Shown here in pieces: positions 47,601 to 56,640 of a stretch of 64,000 bases of DNA. The notes beneath the pieces are model-generated. The model worked only from the letters and a program-made list of their open reading frames with translations, did not search any database and was not told the DNA's origin. This DNA is from Puccinellia tenuiflora (lineage: Eukaryota; Streptophyta; Magnoliopsida; Poales; Poaceae): NCBI GenBank assembly GCA_012064385.1, contig QRDG01000814.1, forward strand, positions 124,001 to 188,000, read 5' to 3'. The first letter of the stretch is position 1, and each line of letters starts with the position of its first letter. The position numbers and the translations under genes are program-made.

Positions 47601-48029
47601 CAAGTCGACCTGGTGGAGCTTGAAGGAGTTGACCGCTACATCACCAACGGAAGGATGATGTCAACCATGGCCATGGAGGGGCAATGACAGTAGTGTCAAT
47701 GGCATAGACAAAGACCACACTGCCAATGGAGGAGACAACATCTATTGGAAGGAAGTGAAATCCTGGATAAGGATATTCTAGATGGACTAGAGTTAGTGCT
47801 ACGAATTGGATCTTTTCTGGATTTCATTTGTATGAGGCTTGCTTTTATATAAAGGAGGTTCTCAATATTTTGTATTGAATATTGTTGTAATCATATAGTG
47901 TTACCTTGGACCTGCTATATTTCTGTTGTACTACTCTGAGGGATGTAATATTCACGAATAAGTCCTTCTGTGAGTGTTATGTCAATGACTTGCGCACTAC
48001 AACATGCAGTGGTGTGCTGGGTCACCGCA
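41646..48029 (+). repeat. 3' LTR (6384 bp)
   Basis: Nearly identical to the 5' LTR, with scattered substitutions such as TTTCGCTCGACTCG for TTTCGATCGACTCG near 41770. It carries a 32-bp segment at about 45305-45336 that the 5' LTR lacks, and a 57-bp deletion at about 47793 where GACTAGAG joins TTAGTGCTACG. High identity implies a recent insertion. Confidence 0.95.
43599..43607 (+). promoter_or_regulatory. Putative LTR promoter TATA box (3' LTR)
   Basis: TATATAAGG in the same context as the 5' LTR copy. It could drive read-out transcription toward 48 kb. Confidence 0.45.
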
Positions 48030-48034
48030 GATGG

Positions 48035-48380
48035 CGTGAGGGGCTTTTTTTTTCTTTCCCTTGAGGCGAACAGCACCTGCGGTGGAAATTTTCGTCCGCT
48101 CAACAGACGGTCTGCCCATGATAATTACTAAGTGTACACCGATCAATCTAGACCATTAGATCTTGTTTAGAGGGATAATCTGATGGCAATAACCAGACTG
48201 GGTACACTGAACGGGGTGGATTTTGAAAAACTCAAGTTTGCTTGTTTAATAGTAGTAGAGATTTACAATTTAGCCTTGATCATTACTGAACCGTATCACT
48301 GTCCGAGCTAGGGACGGTACTGTAATATGCTTGGCTTGCTCTTCGATATAAATAGCAAGTGGGGTGGCTGGCAGGACCAA
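48035..48380. other. Unassigned sequence, TATAAATA motif
   Basis: GATATAAATAGCAAGTGG near 48346 looks like a plus-strand TATA box, but no plus-strand gene follows. It may be the 5' part of the retroposon that ends at 48949. Confidence 0.35.
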
Positions 48381-48949
48381 GCAATTTGAAAATCTACCAA
48401 GCGCTGCCTAGGCCGATGAAGGCGGCGCCTGCGAGCGCAGTTACCTTCTTGAAGGCGACGTCGCGACGATCCCCCTCTCCCCCCGATTCTCCGGGTAAAA
48501 ACCCTAGATCCCTTTGGATCGGGTAGCGACGGAACTGCTATGCCGTTTCCTTCCTGAAGGCGCCGCCTTTTAAAGTTCTCTCTTCCAGTGGTGGTGTGGT
48601 GGCGGTGACGGTGATATTTTTCGATGGCGAAGTCGGCTTATATGGTTTGGCTCGATGTAGCGCTCGTCGGTGCGTCGGCTCGAGCTATAGGGTGAGCTCA
48701 AGCCCACGGACGTCTGTGTCTCCTATCAGTCACGAATAGGAGACCCTTTGGCGAAGGAGACTAGACCGGGCGGCGCTGCCCTGTCAGTCCGGATGTGTTC
48801 CACATCGTCCGCGTCTTCAATTCTTCAATTATTGTATGTTCCGGCCTCATGTTATTGTAGAGGTGTTTGAAGCTGGTTTCAACACTTTATATCTTCTGCC
48901 ATTAGCGCCATTAATTTAATGCTGGGCTGCAGCCTTATGTCTAAAAAAA
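48381..48949 (+). mobile_element. Non-LTR retroposon fragment ending in an A tail
   Basis: GC-rich sequence (CTTGAAGGCGACGTCGCGAC, CCCTAGATCCCTTTGGATCG) ends in GCTGGGCTGCAGCCTTATGT followed by CTAAAAAAAA (A tail 48942-48949). The A tail and GC-rich body are typical of plant LINE/SINE 3' pieces. No coding frame is visible. It sits immediately next to the 3' end of the kinase gene. Confidence 0.5.
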
Positions 48950-48984
48950 ATCAATGTTAAGACTGAAGTTGAATTTTTTAATAT

Positions 48985-48990
48985 TTTATT
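48985..48990 (-). terminator. Candidate poly(A) signal of the WAK gene
   Basis: AATAAA on the minus strand lies 32 bp after the stop codon, before the plus-strand retroposon A tail. The short distance implies a short 3' UTR. Confidence 0.5.
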
Positions 48991-49021
48991 AATTATGCCC
49001 CCGTTACAAAAATTACTTTCA

Positions 49022-51703
49022 CTACCGTGGGTATCTTGATGACAACAAATATTCTTCTTCTAAGCTATATTGTCTGCTAGGCTCCTCCGTGTTCGTACCC
49101 TCGATCAATGCATAACTCGGTGCCTTCATATCATGTATCACAACCTTAACATGTGATGATTCTCGAAAGTTCTCTAGATTCATCTCAACCTGCCTCATGG
49201 TTGGTCGGTGCTCTCCTTGCAGCCTCACGCAGGCGACAGCCAACATAGCAACCTCTTCAACCTCTTTGCCCCCTTCGTCCACGACCTGAGGATCCAACAC
49301 ATGGACCAGGTCGCCTTTCGCTAGCAGAGAGGTGAAATGTACGATGAGGCTATCCTCGTCCGATGACCGGTATTGATACGGTTTCTTTCTGGTGAGCAAC
49401 TCCATGAGGAGGACGCCGAAGCTATAGACGTCGCTCTTTTCATTAAGAAGTCCCGTGGAGCAGTATACGGGGTCTAGGTACCCCAGGGTTCCCTGGATAG
49501 CGGTTGCAACAACCCCAGTTTCATCGACTGGAATGCCCCTCGAAGCTCCAAAGTCCGACACCTTTGCTACCAGAGTTCCATCTAGCAGAATGTTCTGGGA
49601 CTTGATATCCCTGTGTACTATAGGGAATGCGACGGCAGAGTGAAGGTACGCCAGAGCTCCCGCGGTTTCTGTTGCAATTCTTAGCCTAACCTCCCATGGT
49701 AATGATGTCGGCCCCTCAACATGAAGATGGTGATAAAGGGTCCCGTTGGAAATAAACTCATACACTAGCAGCGGCACCTGCGTCTCAAGGCAGCACCCAA
49801 AGAGCTTCACGACATTCCGGTGGTTGATTTGGGATAGAATAGCTACCTCATTTATGAACTCGTCGATCTCCCTTTGGACTGTGACTTTTGACTTCTTAAT
49901 AGCCACGACATGCAGGTCCGACATGATCCCTTTGTAGACCGTGCCGTGCCCTCCTTTGCCAATCTCACGAGCTTTGTCGAAATTGTTCGTTGCCTTCTCT
50001 AGCTCCTGCAAGGGTATGATCATCCTCTCGGCAATGTCAGCCTTTTGTGATACTAATTGCTGCAACAGATGCCCACGGTTTTGTTTGAAGAATTTCTGCC
50101 TCTGCATTTTTGCCCTCCGTTGCTTCAGCTTTCGGGTCACAAAATAAGCACCAAGTACCATGAGTAGAAGGCCAGCACCACTGCCAGTTCCTATGGCGAC
50201 ACTTATACCTGGAAAGTGGAAAGTATTAGAGAATATGTGTCTTAGCTATGAGGAAGAATCTCTGATGTAAATGGCCTCAAAATAGGTAAATCTCTGATGT
50301 AAAACAGAGTAATCCTGTACTCTCTCTGTTCCATAGCATAATACTTTTTAGCAAGTTCTAGTTTAGCTTGTTAAAAAGACATATATTGTGGAACAAAGGG
50401 AGTAACTTGTTTAGTTTCTCTAGGCCAGTTAGCCTCAAGCTGGTTCTTTCATGGCACTTTGGTCTGTACTTGGGAATTGGGACTTTTGCTGGGGGAGTCG
50501 TGATGAACTCTGTACCTCGGTTTCTTTCAATGGAAATTGGGGAGGAACCCCTTATCTATCAAAAAATAGAACAGAGCAACCTACATGAATCGATGCAAAT
50601 TCAGTGCAGTTGTGCTCACCTAAGGAAGATCTGACGCAGCCATTTTTGATGCGCGGGTCGCCACGGGTGCCGCGCGGGCACCGGCACAGGTACCCTCCGG
50701 CTGTGTTGGTGCACTCGCCGGCGCACATGCCCGGCAACGCGCACTCGTCGACGTCTTTGCACCCGCCGGCGAGGTAAGGGTTGCCCTGGTACCCGTCCTG
50801 GCACCGGCACACGTAACCACTGCGGTAGTTGCCGGTGACGTTGCGGCAGGAGCTGAGACTGCTCCGGCACGCGCTCCTGGCCGCGTCCTCGGGACAGCCC
50901 GACGTCGCCACTCCCGGCAGCACCACCGGATTCGAATCCAACGCGAATTCGAGTACCACGGGGACCGCCGGCCGGCGCGAGGCGGAGTACCCGGGCGAGT
51001 CGCGGAGGAGCTTGGCGGAGGCGGCGTCGAACCAGCCTCGCTCGGCGACGCGCACCGTGATGGGCAGCTGGTTGTCGTACTCGTGGGTCTCGTCCAGCCA
51101 CTTGAGCCGCACGCCGTAGGAGGGGCGGCCTATGGGGATGGGCGTCTCGCAGCATCCGATGCCGGAGCACGCGGCGGTGGCGTCGCCGCCGTCGCCAGGA
51201 GAGCTCGTCACGGCGCCCGTCCACTTGTCGCTGATGGAGCAGAAGGAGGAGCAGCCGCTGATGACGTTGCCGCCGCCGCCGTCCCCGACCAGCGTGGCCT
51301 GCACGTTGCACCCGGTCACGACGAACTGGTTGCGCCTCTCCGACAGCACAAACGGGCCGGCGGCGCCGCCCCATGTACCGTTGCCGTCGACAGCCCCGTC
51401 GAAGGTGAGGTTGACCTGTCCCGCGGTGTCCAGAACGCGCACCGTGGAGTTGGCCAGGGAGATCTCCACGACCTGGAGGGTGCCGCCGCCGCCGACGAGT
51501 AGCCGCGTCCGGTCGCAGGTGAGGCTGAAGCCCGGCCAGGAGCATCCGGCGCCGATGCCGAACGGGTACGGCACGCTCACGTTGCCGCAGCTGGTCGGGC
51601 AGCTCGGCGGCGGCCCTGCGCCTCGTGCGGCCTGAGCGGCCGCCGGCGAGCAGAGCTGCAGCAGCGACACCATCATCAGGGCTCCCGCCGCCGGAGTAAT
51701 CAT
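49022..51703 (-). CDS. Wall-associated receptor kinase (WAK), two exons, 756 aa
   Basis: Exon 1 is 51703-50620 and exon 2 is 50208-49022. The intron (50619-50209) has a G|GTGAGC donor and CAG|GT acceptor in phase, giving 2271 bp. The first ATG is at 51703 (an upstream TTG is not a start). Residues 1-24 form a signal peptide. A cysteine-rich GUB_WAK_bind pectin-binding region follows (CGNVSVPYPFGIGAGC), then an EGF-like repeat and a calcium-binding EGF domain (DVDECALPGMC...GGYLCRC). A transmembrane helix spans ~363-385. The kinase has GKGGHGTVYKG (~445), Lys ~466, HRDIKSQN (Asp ~562) and DFG (~580), so it is an RD kinase. LDPVY replaces the common LDPEY after the activation loop. Family members bind wall pectin/oligogalacturonides and signal in expansion and defence. 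All key residues are present, so it appears functional. Confidence 0.93.
50320..50402. mobile_element. Short Stowaway MITE in the WAK intron
   Basis: It begins CTCTCTCTGTTCCATAGCAT and ends TATTGTGGAACAAAGGGAG, flanked by TA at 50318-50319 and 50403-50404. The ends have drifted from CTCCCTCCGTTCC, suggesting an older insertion. It leaves the splice sites intact. Confidence 0.85.
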
Positions 51704-52381
51704 CGTAACGTGAACCACTGTACCGCTGATTAACAACTAATCTGCTACTCTGCGATCACAACTCGCTAGCTACTACTCTATAAAGGTTGAGCAACTTGTA
51801 CTCCGGTGACAGTGAGAACATGCATGCTCGCTCGCTAGACCAAACCAACGCGTTGACTAAGGAATCACAGAGTAGGCTTGGATACGTGTGACATGGGCTT
51901 GCTCGAAAAACATGACAAAAAATTAAGGAAATGGCGGCGTGCAAGATTAGATTGGATTTCTTCACGTTCATACTACATCCTCGCAGCCGCCACCACAGAA
52001 AAAAAGTCGGATTAGAGAGGAATTGGCACCACCTGGGCACAAGGAAGAAGCACCGGGAGCCATTCTTCCCCAAGCTGTTCAAATATTTCCAGGAATTGAC
52101 AAGGTCATGACCCAACACATAGTACCAATGCATGTTTATGTTATGTTAAACGACTGGAAAATGAGTCTTAACAAATATTGCAAGTTGAACATGACCAACA
52201 ACTGCAAGATCTGGATAAAAAAAATAACATTTCCCAACTTCCCTACCAGATGATCATCCCCTTCAATCCCTACACTCCCTAGAAAACCAACGCTGTGAAG
52301 CGCCCGGCTGGTGAATCGTTTTTTGGCCCGCATGTCGGTCAACGCTGTGGAGAGTCCGGCCTATGAATCGTTTTTTTTAAC
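51704..52381. other. WAK upstream region and unassigned sequence
   Basis: The first ~150 bp on the minus-strand upstream side is the likely 5' UTR/promoter. No canonical minus-strand TATA box stands out. The rest has no recognisable gene or element. Confidence 0.4.
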
Positions 52382-54440
52382 ATGGCGATGTACCTGAAGA
52401 AGGAAAAGCGTAAGGAATTTAGGAAATTGATTTACCGCCGTTGGGATGTAGAGGAGTTTGAGAGACGTTGGATAGATTTTAAGGATCGATTCAAAGTCAA
52501 AGATTTTGAAGATAACCCAGCAAAAGGAAAAAAAATGGAAAGAAGCCCAAAAAGAAGATTTTTTTTTCGAAAAAGTGATGCATGGATTATGAGGATGTAT
52601 GAGCTGAGAAAGAAGTGGGCTGCCTCCTACACAAAGGGAAGATATTTCTTAGAGATGCAGAGTAACCAGAGGAGTAAGTCTCTGATGGCTACGGTGGTGT
52701 AGTGGCACGACACCATAAATTCGTTGGTGATCACCCCAAGAGGATGGGGGATGTCATAGCTAGCAGCAAATTTTTCTTAGTTAAGAAACAAGGTTATCAA
52801 AGCAGTACAACTTGAAGATCAATAGCGAGGTACCCAACAACGGAAAGCGTCGTCAAGTCGGATCTGCACACACTCAAACAATTCACTTTGCCCTCAATGG
52901 CAGGAAGGTTGTCAATCTTCCCGGTCTGCTGAAAACAAAGTGGTTAAATCTTATTGAGAAAAGGAGCAATTTATGAGAACAGACCAGCGAGCAAGCGATG
53001 GTGGAAAGCAAGTAAATGAGGTTGTTATCAATGGAGAAAGATGGACCGGGGGCTTCACTAGTGGTGTCTCTCTTGAAGATAAAATGCAAACGTGATGGAT
53101 GAACAAGTTACAGTTGGGCAATTGACAGAATTGTGACACAAACTTAATCTAGCAATTCTATAGAATATTCATATGTACTATTCATGTAGGCATCATGTCA
53201 AACATACATAGATCGTTATCTAGCTGCATCGATGACTAAAAATCCACCTAGGGATCGCTATCCAGCATGTTACCCATCGGTATTAAGTTACAAGCAATAG
53301 ATAATTGCATTAAGCACAATACATGATGTAAGCAATATTCATGATCAAGAAGACATAAACGCCGTTGTTTTGCCCCTAGTATCAAGAACACACCCTCGTC
53401 CTTACACGTTTCTGTCACTTGAGCGCAGGCACGGAGGGGGCATAAACCTACCATCTAGCGTAAATACTCCCTCTTGGAGATACAAGCAATCACTTGTGCA
53501 AATAACCACTAATATCGGTGAGCATGCAAGAGCATAAATAACACATAAAAAATAACATAAATAATCTAATCATAATTTCAAAATTTATCGGATCCCAACA
53601 AACACAACATATATCATTACATAATATTGATCTCGATAATGTAGGGCAACTCACGAGATCATAGGCATGAAAGCACAAAGAGAGAGACACCACACTAGCT
53701 ACTACTATGGACCCATAGTCCAAGGGGGACTACTCACGCATCATCCCGGCAGCGGTCATGTCGATGAAGAGGCCTTCTAGATCAATCTCCCCTCCCGCAG
53801 GGTGCCGGAAAGAGCTTCATAACCCTCCTGAATTAGGGTTGAAGATGGCGGTGACTTCGGGAGTATTTCTATGGAAAATAATTGTCGCCCCAGCGTCTTA
53901 GAGTTTTTGGGATTTAATAGGCGTCGAAGGGAGCCGAGGGGTGCCACCACGGGCAGGGGTGAGCCCCACACGTGGGTGGCCCTTGGGCCGCGGCCCAAGG
54001 CCGCCCCTGGCCTCCAGGTGGCCTCCTGGGTCGCCCTCCGGACTCCATCTTCATTTCTTCATAAAAATAATTCTCTTAAATTTTCAGCCAATTCCGAGGA
54101 CTTATCGCGAGGATTTTCTGAAATACAAAACAGCAGAAAATAGGGAACTGTCACTTGGCATCTTGTCAATAGGTTAGTACAATAAAATGCCCCAAAATCA
54201 CAAATAATGATGGTAGAAACATGTAATAATGATATGAAACAACCACAGAACAATAAAAATTTATAAATACGTTCGACACGTATCAGTCTCTCAACTCAAG
54301 ACTTCATGTGCATCTGAAGAAGAGCATGCCACTTGTTGATATGTTGTAGCATGTTGAGCACTGTGTCGATTATGCATAAAAACGAAGCAGCATTAGACGC
54401 ATCAGCATTAGAAGTTCCATTAGTTGGAAATGGAGGGAAT
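52382..54440 (+). pseudogene. FAR1/FRS-like (MULE-derived transposase) pseudogene, split by insertion
   Basis: 52382-52682 reads KEFRKLIYRRWDVEEFERRW, then WIMRMYELRKKWAASYTKGR and YFLEMQSNQRSKSL. These are hallmark MULE-transposase/FAR1-family blocks. After removing 52683-54285 and one GTCTC copy, the frame continues SLNSRLHVHLKKSMPLVDML, which is the expected next block. In-frame TAG and TAA codons follow, and KNEAALDASALEVP (about 54376-54418) is in a shifted frame. The zinc-finger N-terminus and C-terminal SWIM domain are absent. FAR1-type proteins are domesticated MULE transposases acting in light signalling. This copy is clearly dead and may belong to a TE or a FRS gene. Confidence 0.85.
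52683..54285 (-). mobile_element. LTR-like insertion, 1603 bp, GTCTC target duplication
   Basis: It starts TGATGGCTACGG and ends GACACGTATCA on the plus strand, flanked by GTCTC at 52678-52682 and 54286-54290. Read on the minus strand it begins TGATACGTGTCGAACGTATT, resembling a frequent Triticeae repeat that begins TGATACGTCTCCAACGTATC. It has no coding frame or internal LTR pair, so it is probably a solo LTR of unassigned superfamily. Nesting inside the transposase frame fixes both boundaries exactly. Confidence 0.85.
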
Positions 54441-54777
54441 ACCTAGCAAAACATGATCTGGTATCAGTTCCGAAGTTCCTTCCAACGATATGACAAGAAG
54501 CTTTTCTCCATGACCACAAAACTTCTAACAATAATCCCGCACCGTTCATGATTTGGAAACAATAGGATCCTCAAATATGCAATGTCTTCACTTCATTTTT
54601 GGGATCGACCATGACATAAAATCTTAGGGATGTAATGGTGCACTTTGACTAAAGTATTAATGCCTAAGATATTTTCATAACATTCACAATAACTAATTAG
54701 TACCATTAGAACCATTGTGAAATATGCATATATTTTCATGTGGTATACTAACCTTTAGTTCCAAGTCATAGCATCAC
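54441..54777. other. Continuation of pseudogene flank, unassigned
   Basis: AT-rich, with no recognisable coding block. It may be the decayed 3' part of the FAR1-like gene. Confidence 0.35.
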
Positions 54778-55478
54778 CTTCGAGACATTGTCATCATTCA
54801 AAAGTACTTACATTGTAGAAGTTGTGGGTGTTTTTTATTGGAACCTTTTATTGAGATCCTCGTTTCCGTACCCTCTTAACCTAAGCACTCTAGCCCACTT
54901 TGCACTGCTACTGTCACTCATGCGTGTCGATAAAGGCGCCACTTTGCTGAAGTTCGCGTCAACTAAGGTTTAAGAAGTTATCATTCTTCCAATTTGCTAA
55001 CAAAAACCTAAATTTATTTTTTAGTGTTTTATGGAGAACAATCGTATGGAGTTTCAGTTTAAATATCCGAAATGAAAGATTCCGAAAAATAATCCAGATT
55101 TCAAAATGTTCAAAATCCACGGTGGACTCGAACCCACGGTCTTAGTTAAGCTAGAGATGAGGCCTTTGGTTTTATATTAGGCTCTTTCGGTGGGAGACGA
55201 TGCATCTATTTCAATGGACTGTCATGTCTAGCTCATCCACCCCACTCACCTTGTTAATTAGTTGAATCATTTGAAACGAAATGAACGAGGGTCTTCCACA
55301 ATTCGGCATCACCCACAATTCTCTTAGCAACTATAAAAACTGATGCAAAGCTTTGGGATATTGCGGACGCAAAAAATTTGAGTAGTGTAATACCGGGAGA
55401 GTCCCTTTATGTGATTGGAGTCTTTCTTGCTTCTTTGTAAATTTCTAAACTCTCTTCTTAATAATGATAGAGGCAAAG
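54778..55478 (+). mobile_element. LINE 3' fragment, copy 2 (related to 17478-18240)
   Basis: Aligned blocks with copy 1 include TTCGAGACATTGTCATCAT, CCTAAGCACTCTAGCCCACT, AGTAAGGTTTAAGAAGTTATCAT-like, ATCGTATGGAGTTTCAGT-like, CTTAGTTAAGCTAGA, GAGGGTCTTCCAC and TAATACCGGGAGAGT. It ends in TTCTTAATAATGATAGAGGC. Diverged by many substitutions and indels and non-coding. Confidence 0.75.
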
Positions 55479-56640
55479 TTATTGGCTCCGTTAGAAAATC
55501 TCAAAATTTGACGACTAAGGCACTCATAGGGGGACTGTAATACACACCTACAACGCAAGTGCGACTGCGCCGCGAAACCTTTTCCCCCAGGAGCCAGCGG
55601 CGGTGTCGAAAACTTTTTCCTCTCAATCTCCACCAGCCAGATCGCTGGTCCCCTCTCCCTCCGCTTGTCATCCGACGGTAGGAGGGAGAGGGGATCTCAT
55701 CCCTCCGTTCTGGTCGAGTAGTTAGGGTTTGGATCTGTCTGCTGTGGTGCGTCGTTGGTGTGGTGGAAGCGGTGTTCGGGTGACAAATCTTGGTCCAAGA
55801 CAACACGGGCACGTCTCCCGATCGACGTGCCACATCGACATGTGCCTCGCTGCGTTCAGCAGGCCTGTCCACAACGACATGTTCCTCGCTGCATTCAGCA
55901 GGCCTATTCATCGTTGTGGTGCGTCGTTGGGGTGGTGGAAGCGGTGTTCGGGCAAATAAATCTGCCTCAACTCTACTCCCACACTGGCAGCAAACTTCAC
56001 GGCGGCGCCTCGGAGTTGATGGAAACTGCTCGGTCCGTCAGATCGGCAACTTGGTCTTCTCATCGTTCTTAAGATCTGGCGAGATCAGTTTCTCGGTGTG
56101 TCGCTGGCGTTCGTGATTATCCATGATGGCACTGGCGGCCTGGAGCGAGGTGGTTCTTCTGGAGCAAGGATGTTGGTCCGGAGGTGGTGGACCTGTCGCT
56201 CTTCTCCGACTTCGTCGATAAGAGGCGACAAATCTTGGTCCAAGACAACACGGGCACGTCCCCCGGTCGACGTGTCACATCGACATGTGCCTCGCTGCAT
56301 TGAGCAGGCCTGTCCACAACGACATGTTCCTCGCTGCGTTCAGCAGGCCTGTTCATCGATTCACAAAGCATCGTTGGCGATGGTGCTTTCTCGGATCTTG
56401 AAATGGTGGAGGCTCGGCGTCTCTTCCGGTGTTCGTTTCGGCGCCGCTGGAGTTGAGCGGCGTCTGCTCGCTACGGTGGTTGCAGAAAACCCTAGGGATT
56501 GTTTTATATTTCTCGATCTCTTAGGATTTTATCTGCAAATTCAGGATAATCATTTTATCCCGGTCTGTTTTATAGTTTCCACATATTTTGCTTATTCTAA
56601 CTTGATTTTTGATTAATGAAACTAGCCAGCAACACGTGCC
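55479..56640 (+). repeat. Unassigned repeat element with internal direct duplications
   Basis: A ~135-bp segment beginning GACAAATCTTGGTCCAAGAC occurs at about 55781-55915 and 56223-56357. GTGCGTCGTTGG(T/G)GTGGTGGAAG occurs at about 55748 and 55918. Within the long repeat a 40-bp sub-repeat (CTCGCTGCRTTCAGCAGGCC) also recurs. GC-rich, Arg/Ser-rich frames (up to 172 aa) run through it but match no family. It could be the 5' half of a LINE or a non-autonomous element. Confidence 0.55.

Larger units (their letters stand above)
32029..48029 (+). mobile_element. LARD-like LTR retrotransposon, 16.0 kb, LTRs ~6.4 kb
   Basis: Two direct LTRs (32029-38436 and 41646-48029) start TGTAATACCCCG and end GTCACCGCA. 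A primer-binding site complementary to initiator-Met tRNA and a polypurine tract lie in the correct places. Flanking pentamers are CATGG (32024-32028) and GATGG (48030-48034), a duplication with one mismatch. The LTRs are twice as long as the internal domain, and no gag, protease, RT or integrase is recognisable. Large LTRs with a short non-coding interior are the definition of LARDs, known from Triticeae Gypsy elements. The end of the interior (ACTTCAGGACGAAGTTTAG before the polypurine tract) resembles the 3' end of chromovirus-type Gypsy pol regions. It inserted at the end of the Copia-like LTR. Confidence 0.9.

Noticed and set aside
50616..51545. 309-aa Arg-rich minus-strand frame and plus-strand 139/167-aa frames over WAK exon 1
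   Set aside because: Out-of-frame shadows of the GC-rich WAK exon, which has exact splice phase and recognisable domains.
55121..55160. tRNA-like B box GGTTCGAGTCC on the minus strand (weaker copy at 17825)
   Set aside because: The nearest A-box-like motif is only about 10 bp away, far too close for a tRNA gene, and no cloverleaf forms. It is a chance match inside the LINE module.
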